Origin: Aulostomus chinensis
Taxonomy: Eukaryota > Chordata > Actinopteri > Syngnathiformes > Aulostomidae
DNA: 64,000 nucleotides
Direction: 5' to 3'
Assembly (NCBI GenBank): GCA_037954235.1
Contig: JBBMOA010000006.1
Span: 29,989,041-30,053,040 of the forward strand
Shown: positions 11,901-24,278 of the stretch, one piece after another
Layout: every line of letters begins with the position of its first letter
How positions within the stretch are numbered: the first letter of the stretch is position 1
Program-made: the position numbers and the translations under genes
Notes under the pieces: model-generated
What the model was told of the DNA's origin: nothing
What the model saw: the letters and a program-made list of their open reading frames with translations, nothing else
The model's database searches: none

Positions 11901-14900
11901 TGGACACTTTGGATTAGTGGCTGTAAGTGAAGAGTCAGACGGTCACCCAAACTCCCATGTCCTCTCCTCTGTGGAAAACAAATATCTGCAAATTAGTTCC
12001 TGCTATTTGTTTGTTCCTTATCTGACTTTGACCAGACGGTAAAGCGAGATGCAAGGTCAGGGCCAGCCCGAGCTCATTGGAGATTATTCCAGGGGGGCCG
12101 CGGTGATTCTTGTGATCTGCCGCTGTATTTGTTGAATAGAGGGAATCCAGAGTAACCGTAGCGAACATCTTTGATGCTCACCGGTCCTCATGATGCAGCT
12201 GTTCCAGTCATCATAGCTGCTCGCCTGTGGTTTCCCCCTCAGGATCTGATAGCAGATGCTCTCTTGAGTAGCATCATTATTAGTGCCAGCTTTGTTTTCT
12301 CAGGCAGCAGTGGCTCATGCGCTGCCATGGGAACAGGCTATCATTGTTCTCGGAGGTCGACCCCTATTAGGTCAGTGTGGTGTGTATCAGTTTGCTCTTA
12401 GCATGATCCACGTGTACAGGAAGAGATGTACAGAGGTCAGTCCATTTCAGCGGCTTAGTAAATGCAATTACAGTTGGAGTTTCCAGAAGTCTCACGGTGC
12501 AGTAGTGAGAGGTCAAGGTGAAGATTTGCAGGTGTGTGTTGTATCTGAGGGCTGGTGTGCATCAGATACTGACTCTGGGGGTCAATGGCTGTGACCATGG
12601 TAGCAGTAGTAGTAGTAGTAGTGGTGGTAGTAGTACACTCAACTGACAGACAGCCTGAGTTACCTTCGAGGTGATGTGCTGCACATCAGGTCACATTCTT
12701 GCTCGGTCTGTTGGTTCTTGTTTGTAGCACAACATGTTTGTGTTGGTTCACACATGAAACGCCAGCCAAGGTGAAAGGCAGAAGCAGCCCTGTAAAATGA
12801 GTTCAAGCTGATTATGCAACTGTTTATTGAAATGTGCTGCGACCCTTTAATATCCTGTCAGATATGTTTTTTACCCGCCATTATTAACTGAATGAAATGT
12901 TAAAAATGTGGGTTTTTGACTTGACCAAAGGGAAATTATTAAGATAATCAGCAACATTGTTTCCTTTATGATTTGCGTCATTGGTATACTTGCAACTTGG
13001 GCTGCCTGCTACACATGAAACAATGGCTCTGCCAGTTTAATGTGGTGTTTACAATGTTTGGCAAGGCAACATCTTCAAATTGAGAAGTAGAAGTCCCTTT
13101 GTACGGAGATTTACCGCAGGATTTTTCTGGTGTTCACATCAAAAGGTTCTTCAGAAGTGTGTTTGGCTCAGTGAGCCCAACGTGACGTGAACTTTGTGAG
13201 ATTCTGTATTATACCGCCACAGCAGGGACGCGGCGGACGGTCTGAGTCAGTCTCACGATGATCGTCTGTCAACATCATCATCAAATCAAGATAAAGACCT
13301 GCGGTGTTCACTGTTGAGCAGCTTGTCATTTTCGGAGCGCAAGCTTTTACGCTGACATTTGCTGGATGTGAATGGATTTTATCCAAGCCTGCAAAAAGCT
13401 GCTGGTTACTTCCTTGTGATCAACTTGCCAACTCGGAAAACGTTTCAAGGAGAAGTGTCGCGCTTGTGTGGGTGAATGAGCGTTGACACCTCAGAGGTCT
13501 CACCGACAGCTCTCCTCTCCTCCTCAGGCTAATTTTGGCTGCAAACAGAGACGAGTTCTACAACAGGCCGTCCAAAGCTGCAGACTTCTGGGGGAGCAAC
13601 AGCGAGATCCTCAGTGGTAAGACGGGTCATCAGCTCCATCTCGCTGCTCACCAGCCCTCAAACATAAACTTGTCTTGAACAGGAAACCGTCAAGTTAAAC
13701 CTAGTCTAGAAGATTCCCATCCTGCAATGCCCTTTTTCTCTATATTTCTTGCATATTTAAGCGTTTAACTGCTGTGAGGTTTTGTTTTTTTAATTCATTG
13801 GATCTGTACTTTGGCACGGCAGCGTGTGTCGACCAGTCACAGGTCGTGGTTGGAGCAGACCAGAGGGAACAAGAATAATGAAATGACAACAGAACATATG
13901 GATGATGGCAATGCTGGATATTTTTATATGTGAATATGTCAAGACAAATACCTGTGTTCAGTTTTCAAGTGTGCACAGGGAATGAACTCACTCAGATGTG
14001 TGTGCTGCAACAGGATTTATTCATGGTGCTCAGCTCCATTTTTACATATAAGTAGAGGACACACTGAGGGTGTAAAGTTCCGCCAAGGCAAACTCATCCA
14101 ACCTCAGTGCAGAAACTTTCAAAGTGTTGGTAAGTGAAACGCAGTTGGCTTCTGAGTGCATTTTGACTACAGTTTTATTCAAAGCTAAGTAGCTTCCAAA
14201 TAATCAAAGCAAAATCTGTCTCCCTCTCCTTCAAATCTGATTCTCTGCACTTTGTCACAGGACATCCCCTCCCGCAGTAAACTATATTTAATTGACTGAT
14301 GTCCAATCCACATTATAGCCTCGGAGAGGAAATCACTCATCCTTTTCTTTCCTCGGAGGGAGAAATGCAGCGATAGCCTCGTTCATCAGTCTCCTTCTCC
14401 CCTCTATAATAGAGGGGTCAGGACTCCGGTAGTGGGGCCTTAATTGATGGCTGCTTTTATGCGATGTGACAGGAATAAATGGCTCTGCCTTATCTGAGGG
14501 GCCGGGGGAGGGCGGAGGCTGGGCACTGAAGGAGACATAGCATGACGAGAAGGGAAGTAAGCTATAGCTCCCAGTGGGATCAGACGAGCTTTCCATCTAC
14601 CCCCAGAGGAAACCCGCGTCTGGCCCTCTTGGTCACTGTCAGTGTAAGTGGACCCGTCTTTATTGATCACCAGGAAGTGCAGGAGACTAGCAGGACCCCT
14701 CCGGGGCCCTGACATGTCAAGAAGAAGAATATGGGAAGAAAACTACAGATTGATTGATCAATTGATTTTTGTTTTTCTTGATTTCCAGAGTGCAGGCCAG
14801 TTGACATTCAAGCACATACACTATTCCCAGTAACGCAACTTTCTTGGACTCTCATTTGGGACTTTTCTACGTCACTGAACGTCAGCAGATTTGGTTGTTG

Positions 14901-17900
14901 GATACGTTCTGTTTCATTCTGCAGGCCAGCTCAGGTTCAGCTTGTGGAAACTTGGCAAATGCTCAGGTAATGACAGAGCTGAGGAAATACCTGTCACACC
15001 TGCATGTATGGATGAAATGTGACATGAGGAAGGGACTGATAGTCGCAGGGAAGGAAGAGGAAGAAAGTCTGTTTGCAGAAGCTGCAACAGGGCATAGCGC
15101 CACCTAACGTTCCAGAGGCAGACGTACTGGGACAACAGTGGCAGTCCTGATGAATGGCCTCTGCCGGCAGCTGTGCATATTTACGCACCCAAACTTTCTT
15201 CCACTCTTATCAACCAGGTCTGGACCTTGAATATGGCAAAGAAGGAGGATCATGGTTAGGAATCACCAAGAGAGGTAAACTGGCTGCTATCACAAACTAC
15301 CTGGAGGGACGTCCCAACCCGGACGCGCAAGGACGAGGTGAGTTCCCAGCAACTATTTTGTTTCTTGTCATCCGGTAGATTTGGTGTATATTCTAAAAAA
15401 TACATGTGAATTCTTACTGCTGGGCAGGTTTCCTGGTGTCGAACTACCTTTCAGAAAAGGACGTGGACAGCTATTCGTACCTGAAGAAGGTGTCGACAGA
15501 AGGCCACCTGTACAACGGCTTCAACCTCATCACGGCAGAGTTCAGGTGAGTGGCAGGTGTGCTGAGCTGCTCCCAGCTGCGAGAGACATGTTAGAATTCT
15601 GAGAAGCTACACATGAAGGAATTGTTGATGACTGCAGGAAGCGTAAGTGTGACCGCCATCGTAAGACGAGTTCTGACTGACGCAGGCTGGGATTTCTGCG
15701 GGACCATAACAGGTTTTAACTCTGAGACATTTTGTGATTGTAACTTGGAATAAAACCACAAGTGCAGTGTCTTCATCTCTGGAGTGCTAAGCTGGCAGAA
15801 CTGAGAGGAAGTGTCTGATGCTGAGCTGTGAGAGAGCATCGAGAGAACACCTGTTTGTGTTTGAGGCTTTTTGACAAAGGACGTCTAGAGAAGACAGTCT
15901 TAAAAATAATCAGCGATGCAGTTTTTTTTTCATCCCTTTTTTTTCCCCTCATCTGTTCTGCCAGCTCTATTTGCCTGAATTCATTAACGCAGGGAACACA
16001 GGCAAATCATGTGAGGGATCCTAGCACACCGAGGTAGCTGTCATGGAGACAGATCTCAGTCTCTCCCAGAAAGATTTACTTTTATTCTTATCATGTACAG
16101 ATGTTTATATATATGTGTGTGTATATATAAATAAGAATAAAACCTCGACTGCCAAACGGCCAAACGGCCAACGCGGCGTGATGATTAAACTTCTACCAGA
16201 GTTGTACAGCATGAGTATTGACTGCAGTATTCGGCTGTGCAGTCCAACATTCGTATCTTTCACCAACCAAGCTGCCGCCCATTTCCCTCCCGAGTCCCGT
16301 ACAGTTTCAGCATGTCGAGAGGCTTCAGGTCTGCTGAGCGGAGCTGCAGTTGCTAGCTGGGATTCGACTGCCGCTGGAGGGCATCAATCTGTGTCTGTGA
16401 TTCCACATCCTGAGTGGAAGTCTCTGTTGGTCCAAGGCATTTATTATTAGTGAGGAGTATGGAGGAGTAAATGCAGAAGTGCTAGTTTTATGTCAGCCAC
16501 GGAAAGTTTTCTCTTTTCACTTCGGCCTGAACTTCTAACAACAGCTAGAAGGTCTGGCTGTTGTGTTTTGGTGGGTTGAAGACATCAGGATATGCAAATT
16601 CCCTCATTAAGCTGGTGCAGTGGTGCCTGTGCTGCGCTAATAGTCTCCCTCCCTAATGAAAGAATAAGGTGCCACCTCATGCGCATGAGACGGCTGCAAA
16701 ATAAGAGAGGGTGTGAATTTGTGTCTTCCTAATGTCTCCTGTCCTGTTCTTGGACGGACTGGCCTGTCTCAGGGTACTGAAAGTACTCGACACTGCCTTG
16801 TACTGCCAAAGTATTCTACGTTGGTGTATATGTACCCTAAAATACCTGCCTGGTGGGAGTGTCTTCTCCTCAGATGGAGACAGAAAGCAAGCCTACGGCC
16901 CTTTAATGAGCACCATCATTACGGGGCTATGTGTCTCCTCTGGAGTGTCCACAGGGTCAGAGGAAGTACGGCGTCTAGTTTCTTTGTGAATCAATAGCTA
17001 CATCTGGCGGATAGCGAGTAGCTCTGTAACAATGAGAGGCCTCCAGGTCGGTGTGTAACCAGAGACACGGTTTATGTTGTGGTGGTGATGGGGGCCAGGA
17101 TGTGCCAGCCATTTTTAAGCATTCTGTGTTTTCCCCTCATTTTCAAGAGTGTGTGAGCACCCTCATTGGGATGCTTAAGGGTGTGTGTTCATACACAACC
17201 ACGCAGGAGCAGGCGTTCACACAGTTCAGCCTGGCTGTGATAAATCTATCGCTCATTTTATAATTGTGCTACTCGTTAAACCAATACAACCTTGATTAAT
17301 AATCCATAATCTACGTTGGGTAGAGTTCTACATGCAAGGATGTAGTGGCAGCTGTTCTCCCAGAACGCTGCGCCGAGCCTGGCCTCAGTGGAGCCGGTGC
17401 CATACATACCCATGTATATTCCAGTTTTGATCTCCGACATATTCCGCCTGATGCTCTCCAGACTCCATATCCAACATTTTATCTGACTTTTCCATAGCTC
17501 CGGTTTTTGATCCCACTTTATGTCACTCTGACATGAAAGCGATGCCCAGAGATTCTCCATTTTAATGAATATCTCCTCTGATGTCGGCCTGTGAAGGAAT
17601 GCCTTCCCTAACACATTTTCGAGCAAGCGGAGTGTGGCTGTTTTATAAAAACAACTTTAGAAAGCACTTCATTCCTATAGCCCCGAACCATGTGTTGTAA
17701 TTCTTGGCAGAAACTTGTTTGAGCAGAAAAAGAAAAATAGTGTTACAGCAGACACACACACATTCCACTGTCAGGGGTGCAGGAACTCTGAACATTTTGC
17801 GGAGGAACAACAATAATAGTTGTTTTTGCGGGTACCTGTGGGGAAAGCACATTCTCCTGAGAACAAGCTTCTCACCTGAGTAGACGCGGCCGTGGCTGCT

Positions 17901-20900
17901 GGGTGGAAGTAGCAGCGATACTGTCACACTACTGTCTCTGCTACGTGAAGGCAGATGTTCACGAAACACCACAGACATCAAAAATAATGTTGCTTTCTGA
18001 GTTGCACCCTTCTGCATTTTCCCTAAACTTCACAGCTTCCTGAAGTTGTGTAAGAATATAATGCCTTCCAGTTGTTGACATAAGTAGACACTGAGACAGG
18101 ATACTGGGACCAAACCAGTAGCTCAGATGTCAGTTTGTCAGCCAAAGTGGATGTTTAGTTTTAGCAATTCACGATCTTGGATATTTTTGTGGCCAGCATG
18201 CTGATATTCTTACATCTGCTCCGTCTGGTAGGTTTGTCATGTGGACAAAACACTGTTATAGATTCCCATTGTTTTCAAACTGAAGAACCAATCATTGTGA
18301 AATTGGAAAAACTGAGATTTTTCTTTATCCATTACAGACATTGTTTCCTCATCATAAACAGCAGGTAAATGAAGGCGAAGCGTGGGCTCGTATAAATGTC
18401 AGACTGATACCAATATATATTTTTAAATTACCAACATCTGTCAATATTCTTTATTTGGTTACAACACACAAGTGAGATGTGGAATGGAGGCAGAATAATT
18501 TACTGATAATTGGTTTCATCGGAGGGATTGATCGCCGCCACTCAGTCGTAATGTTGCATCCCATCATGACTCGCTTGAACCATCTTTGGTTTTGGGGCTG
18601 AGGCTGGTACCAATGTCAGGGTTTAGAATTCTAACACCAACATATAAGCCCATATTTTCTTTTTGCGAGGACCCCTCTTGTGTAGTTAGCGGTGCGCTAA
18701 CACAGATTTACGTAATGGAAGCAGAATTCTTTACACTGTAAAGTTCTCATCCACAATGACACCAGTCCACGTTCAGGCTCTGGATAAAAGATCCCAGCAG
18801 CCCCACAGCGGCGGTGGCGGACGGCCATCCCGGGATTATTCATTAAAAAAAAAAAAACAAGTGTCAACAACGATCTCAGGGTGTATAAACTGATCTAGCA
18901 GAGATGTGCATGCGTGGCGTTCTGAATGTTGAAAGCTTATCCGACCATCTCCAGGCAACCAGAGCACAGCTGGCGATGGGGAAACTGCTCTGCGGCTTCA
19001 GCATAGAGGCCTCTTCATTAGATGGTCTCGCTGCGTGCATACTGATCACCTTTCTGGCTGAGATCTGAAACAAGCCTGTCTCCAACTCTTCCCTCCTCAT
19101 TTTCTCTCTGCCCGGTGGCCTTGACCTCCTGCTGTTCCCTCATCTGAGCCTAAATCAACCCCACGGCACACCTGAGGAGGAGACGCCCGTCTCAGAAAGC
19201 AGATCGTCTCCCCGTAAATCCTACACCTCCAACAGCCCGTTACCAGACGCCGGAGCCGTGCTTGGGTTCGATGCGTATCTCAGGCAGTCTTGATTGACTC
19301 CAGGCCTCGCTGGTTCTTGCAGGTTTTAGGCCGCGATACAAAAATTAAAATAATATTTTTAACATCAGGAATCTTTTATGGATCGTTTGCTTTGACGCTT
19401 CAGTTCTAGCTGTTCCACCACTGATAGGCTGCTGTGTACATACGTGACGGAGGGTGACTGCACTCACCCATGTCAACATTGAACAACGCCGCTGTGTTCA
19501 TAGTAACCGTAGCAACGCAGAGGAAGCCCTTGTTTATTCAGACACAATAACAGGCTGAGAACAGTGTTACTCTCTCTAATTTGTTGTTGTGTGAGACAGA
19601 GAGTAATTTGAACCCAGAGATTGCAGATCCTCTCTCAGCTGCCTGCGCACATATTGCCCCGGCTTCAGAGAAGCCTCCCGAAGATTTATGCAAGACGCAG
19701 CAGCTCTTTCAAGATGGAGCACGATGGCCTTGGCAGAGTGGCGAGCATGTTGTCAGACGTGCAAGCTTACAACTAATCAAATACAAGTGTGTATGAGACA
19801 GAGATTGCGATGGTTGCTGGGACAGAACTGAATGAGAAATTACAAGATAGCAGTGTTTTCAGTTTAGATGATTGTCGGTAGTGCAGTCACCACTGACATG
19901 TTACTAACTTACCCATCTAGGGAGGCCATGTTATGCCCCTTTAACAGTTTAATGTCTTTGTCAGTGGTAAGTTTACCACATTGGTGCGTATTCATGGCTG
20001 TTTTGAAGAAATTTGCTCAGGTGATCATTGGGTAAATTAACACTGACTTACCAACAACTGGTGTGTTATCGGGGTTGCGGTTGAGTTGCGTCACCACACC
20101 AGAGCCTGCTGTGTCTTCATGTTTGCTTCTGTTTTCTGTAGCATGCTGTTAGTCACAGCCAAAGAGCTTCCGTTGACGGGATGGGTGTCCGTGTCAGAGA
20201 CGAGCCTCCGCTGCCGTAGACAGAAGAACAGTCAGGACAAAGAATCACATTTGCTGTAACTTTTAATGGAACGTGATGACGTCACATTTGACCTTAACTT
20301 TCTTCTTGATCGGTCGTTCTGGAAACGTTCTGTTCTTTTCCCATGTAACAGGTCAGGCTCAGTTGTTGCTGCTAAGACTCTGGCAGGGTACTACGTGACC
20401 TCTGTCTCCTAAGAGTAGCTTAATTACGTCCCACCTGGTTTATCCGTCCATCAGTTGCAGCTGACGGGCCGATCCAACTCACCTGGCTCCTTTTGGTGCA
20501 AATGAGCGGCGGCGCCACTCTGAGTCCTTTGCAGAAGACAGAACTGCTTATCCGTGAGGGAGACGCCAGCCACCCTCCTGAGGAAACCCATTCCAGCAGC
20601 TTGTATCTGCGATCGTGTTCCTTCGGTCATGACCCGTATTTCATCGCTGTAGGTGAGACTCGGAGCGAAGGCTGAACGGTGGAGCTTTGCCTGCTTCTGG
20701 TTGATGCAGCACAGTGAAATTAATGGCATTGCTTCAAAAACAACTCACTGACACGAAGGTCGGGTCATAGATAAGTCACGGCCGTCCCTTGTTTCAGCTC
20801 TACAGGTCATGCCTCCAGACATTTTTCTTATGACGGTGAAGCCCCTTGTGATGGGTTAAGGGGCGTCAAATCTTAAGGTCTCATTGAATGGCGACACTAC

Positions 20901-23900
20901 GGAGCGAGCCAGGCCACCTCAAAACGACTGGTTACTCTTACTTCAGTTCGTGTGTTGGTCGCTACGTCAGAGACCCAAGTAGACAGTACATGAATAAGTT
21001 CATCCATCCGTCATCAAGCGCTCATCGTGTTCGGGGTGGCAGCGTTTTTCAGTAATGTGGCCCCTTTACTGGAAAAAGTCATTTTCACAAAGACGAGAAG
21101 TGTCAAGTGTTTGTAAATGGGTTGCACAGCAAGTATTGTCTGCTAGCGCCGAATGGTGTTGTTATTAATCAGATCTATAAACCATCCAGTAGACGGAGCA
21201 GCGCAGCTCCAGTGCGAGCCCAGCAGCGTATCCAGCTCCCGTCTGGGAGGCTTTCCAGATGAGATGCTGAAGCAGTATTGCACCACATTTCAGATTGACT
21301 GATGGCACTGGTACGGCTGTCATAAAACTGGCATCAAAAAGTCTGTTCCCTTACTGGTTCAAAGGATTTGGCCATAATTTATTATTCCCTCTCCTGTACC
21401 AGAGCTGTCACACTCACCCTTGATGTCAGAGTTTTCAGACTGAATTCATTCTCTTTAAGTGGGGACGCTGCAAACAGATCTAACTCTGTGTATATAAATG
21501 CTTTTGTGCCAGTCAAAGGTATTTGCAGCCCTAATTTGTATTCTGAAGCCTTAATTTGATCCAGTTGTTCCTTCAGGAGGAGATTTAAATTCTGAGAGCT
21601 GCCTTAACAAACCAGACAGACTGCTAAACTCCTGTTCTCCATGACAGCAAAGAACCTCAATCACTGACGACGTCTGCATGGTGCGCCACTGATATTCCCT
21701 TTCACCTTGGAGGGTTCATTTCCCAGATTCCCTCAGGAGTGCGTCTTTGAATATCATATTTACTGTGGTTGGGATTCTTTCAGGACCGTAGACTCTTGAC
21801 ACACCCCTACCATTAGTAAGAAAAACAACTTTAATCACCACTAAATGAAATCTCTAATTTTCCTTTTTCACTGTGTCCCATGTAGAGCCAAACAAGATAT
21901 TGTGTGTTACTATGGCAACAGAGGCAGCCCTGAACCCATCCATCTAAAACCAGGTCTGTGTTTTTAATATGGTTGCTGTAGAAACTGTTCATTTTTCATT
22001 TTCCTCTGTTTGGCCCGCTCAGGTTGAGGTTGCCCTTCTGCTTTTTTCCCACCAAATCGGTTCTTCGGTTCGGGTTTCTGAGCCTGGGTTCTGTCTCCCC
22101 AACCGACCCGCGTTCTCATCAGTTACGAGCTGAACCCCTGTGTCGTCTGTGGAGGGTGATGAGCAAAGCACAACAGAAATGACACCCCGATGCAGAGCTG
22201 CCTGGCTGTAAAGCCCACATAGAGATCAGATCTGGACACAGGAGGGAACCTGAGCCTGGTCCCCCTGCGGACCCTAAAGTGGGGTTCAGAATGACTTTGT
22301 TGTTGGTGAACGGTTCAAAATAACGGTCACAAAGAGGCACAGGAGTCGTCTCCTGATGCGGGGAAGGGTGGACCTTTGTGTGTCTGTTGGATGAGGCTCT
22401 CTCGGTGTGTTGGACTGACGCCCCCCATCTTGCTCAGCAGGAATCTATGGCTTGAGCAATTCGCTGCTGGACACCCCGTGGAAGAAGTTGCTGAAAGGCA
22501 AGCATCACTTCACCAGCGTGGTCAACAACCAGTCCCTGTCCTGCAGCGGCCTGGTGCAGGAGCTGCTCAACGTCCTCACTAACGAGGAATTGTACGTGAC
22601 AGCGCGCATCACAACATGTTCCACCTGAGATTACACTCTGTCATTGTTATTCTATTACACTCTGCTGTCAGTGTCAGGTCGGATTTTAGTTGGTATAGAG
22701 TTTGTTTTCATTGTTCCACAAAGTGTGTTCATACACGACCCTGATGGGAAACTACACAGCAAACACAACTTTGACTTTGACTCACTTCCAAACTAGCGGT
22801 GCGTATTATTAGGTTCCAAATGTTCTCTGATCGGTGGGGTTCTTGGGGTGACTGGGTGGTCCGTTCAGCCGAACATCACTACAAGAGCCTGGAGAGTTCA
22901 ATTTAGAACGAGAACCAGCTTGAAACACCTGAACACTGAAGCAGCAGGTGACACGGAGCTGCAGCAGAATATCTGGTGATTTATCCAGACATAAGGAGAG
23001 TTACCAGGGGCACAGAGCATTTCTGTCCACCTGTAGAACCACAGTGAACAACCGCTAAACCTGGATGGACGGATGGCTGGATGAGGGATGGATGAGGGAT
23101 GGACGGATGCTTCATTGGCAGACTACATTCACTCAGACAGTAAAAGGTGACGCCAACATCTGAATGCTCCTCACAACTCTTAAGCCTGATTTATGCTTCT
23201 GCGTCGTGGCGACGCCGTACCTACGCCGTCAACGCAGACCCCTACGCCGTAGCCCGACGTGCACCTCCAAAAAATCCTGACTACGCGTCGCGTTGACGCG
23301 TAGTCAGGATTTTCGCAAGTATGACCACCTTTACAACTTCCATTGTTGTCTCTGTCTCTGACCCATGTGCTATGACCGGAAGAAAACTAAGGAATTCGAC
23401 AAGAGGTCCCCCAAAACCATACGAAGATAAAGCCACACCCCTCTAGTGGCTTGGCGGTGAATTACAGAGCAACGCGTTCCCTCGACGCAGAACTATAAAT
23501 GCACAATGACGACGTCGGGGCGACGCCGTACCTACGCCGTAGCCCCGACGCAGAAGCATAAATCAGGCTTTAATCAATCAAATCAACAGGGATGATCTGC
23601 TAACAGGTGGACGACAGATTTTGTAGGTGTGGCTGATATCATGACACAGCAGTGTTCTGGCTATAATGACATATATCGTGTTCTTTTTTTCCCTGTAGGA
23701 ACGCACCTGATCCTGCTCAGGAGAGCCAGGCCGACGGTTACAGTAACACCATCATCCAGGCTCTGTCCGCCGTGTGTGTTCGCAGCCCTCATTATGGTAC
23801 CAGGTGAGTGGTTTTCCCCCCACACCAAATCATCTCTCTGCTCTGGAGGTGACTGACAGCAGCTGCGCTAGCCGGCAGGATCGTGGTGAAGAGACAAGTG

Positions 23901-24278
23901 CTGGTACATCCACCTCCCAGTGTAATCAATCCTCCACACAGAGGAAATGAAGGGATTATCTGCAGCGCCGTGCCACAGTGGATTAGGAGATTGAGAGGCT
24001 GCCTAATAGCCAGGAGGTCCGAGGGAGGGTCAGTCCTGGCCAGCATCATCAACCAGTCCTCCGGCGGGGCGACGTCTGCCACCGCCTGCTCGGTGTTGAT
24101 GACTGTTGGATGATGTCAGTTCCTCTTTAACAAGCCATGTGTCTGTCTGTGTCCCAGGACCAACACAATCATCCTGATCGACGCTCAAGGGAACGTGACC
24201 TTCACCGAGCGCACGATGCTCAACTGTGACGAGAGCAACTGGAGCACCAGCTCGTTCCAGTTCCAGCTGCAGATGTGA
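8924..24278 (+). CDS. tango2: TANGO2 (transport and Golgi organisation 2 homologue), complete
   Basis: Eight coding exons: 8924-8979, 13528-13616, 15218-15337, 15428-15545, 21886-21953, 22441-22591, 23699-23803, 24158-24278. All junctions are GT-AG and keep frame, giving 275 aa against 276 in human. The protein starts MCIIFFKFDPRP, where Cys2 is the predicted nucleophile-like residue of the NRDE (Ntn-type) family. The NRDE signature itself is at about residues 25-28 (AANRDEFYNRP). Conserved blocks follow: GGSWLGIT, GHLYNGFNLI, CYYGNRG, YGLSNSLLDTPW and TRTNTIIL. The family is linked to Golgi/ER organisation, mitochondria and lipid or haem handling; loss of human TANGO2 causes metabolic crises with rhabdomyolysis. 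No catalytic reaction is firmly established. The start is set by family match and by the in-frame splice to exon 2. dgcr8 follows on the same strand, as in human. Confidence 0.95.
8980..13527 (+). other. tango2 intron 1
   Basis: About 4.5 kb of mostly unique sequence. It contains an (AGT)n run at 12601-12635 and no RNA gene or exon that I can recognise. Confidence 0.7.
12601..12635. repeat. (AGT)n short tandem repeat
   Basis: About eleven AGT/GGT units inside tango2 intron 1. Confidence 0.8.
13617..15217 (+). other. tango2 intron 2
   Basis: 1.6 kb, no recognisable exon, RNA gene or mobile element. Confidence 0.65.
15546..21885 (+). other. tango2 intron 4
   Basis: 6.3 kb between the exons ending GFNLITAEF and starting AKQDIVCYYG. 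It is mostly unique and AT-leaning. I looked for the mammalian intronic miR-185 (which lies in human TANGO2) and did not see its mature sequence. The short open frames here have no family resemblance. Confidence 0.65.
23062..23110. repeat. GGATG(A/G)-type minisatellite
   Basis: Imperfect tandem repeat of 'ggatggacggatgg' and 'atgaggg' units just left of the MITE. Confidence 0.7.
23183..23569. mobile_element. Non-autonomous PIF/Harbinger-like MITE with TTA target duplication
   Basis: Terminal inverted repeats read AGCCTGATTTATGCTTCTGC inwards from both ends (left from 23183, right from 23569) and match over at least 24 bp. They are flanked by TTA at 23180-23182 and 23570-23572. Both ends share a sub-terminal block 'gcgacgccgtacctacgccg', in direct orientation. 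The middle holds a perfect palindrome with 19-bp arms, 23271-23289 and 23295-23313. Length is 387 bp, with no transposase frame. A 3-bp TTA/TAA duplication is typical of the PIF/Harbinger superfamily; the assignment rests on this and on TIR length. It sits in tango2 intron 6. Confidence 0.85.

Larger units (their letters stand above)
21954..23698 (+). other. tango2 introns 5 and 6 (around the exon at 22441-22591)
   Basis: Intron 5 (487 bp) holds nothing recognisable. Intron 6 (22592-23698) carries a GGATG-type minisatellite and the Harbinger-like element listed separately. Confidence 0.65.

Noticed and set aside
8980..21885. Looked for miR-185, which lies in an intron of human TANGO2
   Set aside because: Neither the mature sequence nor its hairpin was found in any tango2 intron by eye.
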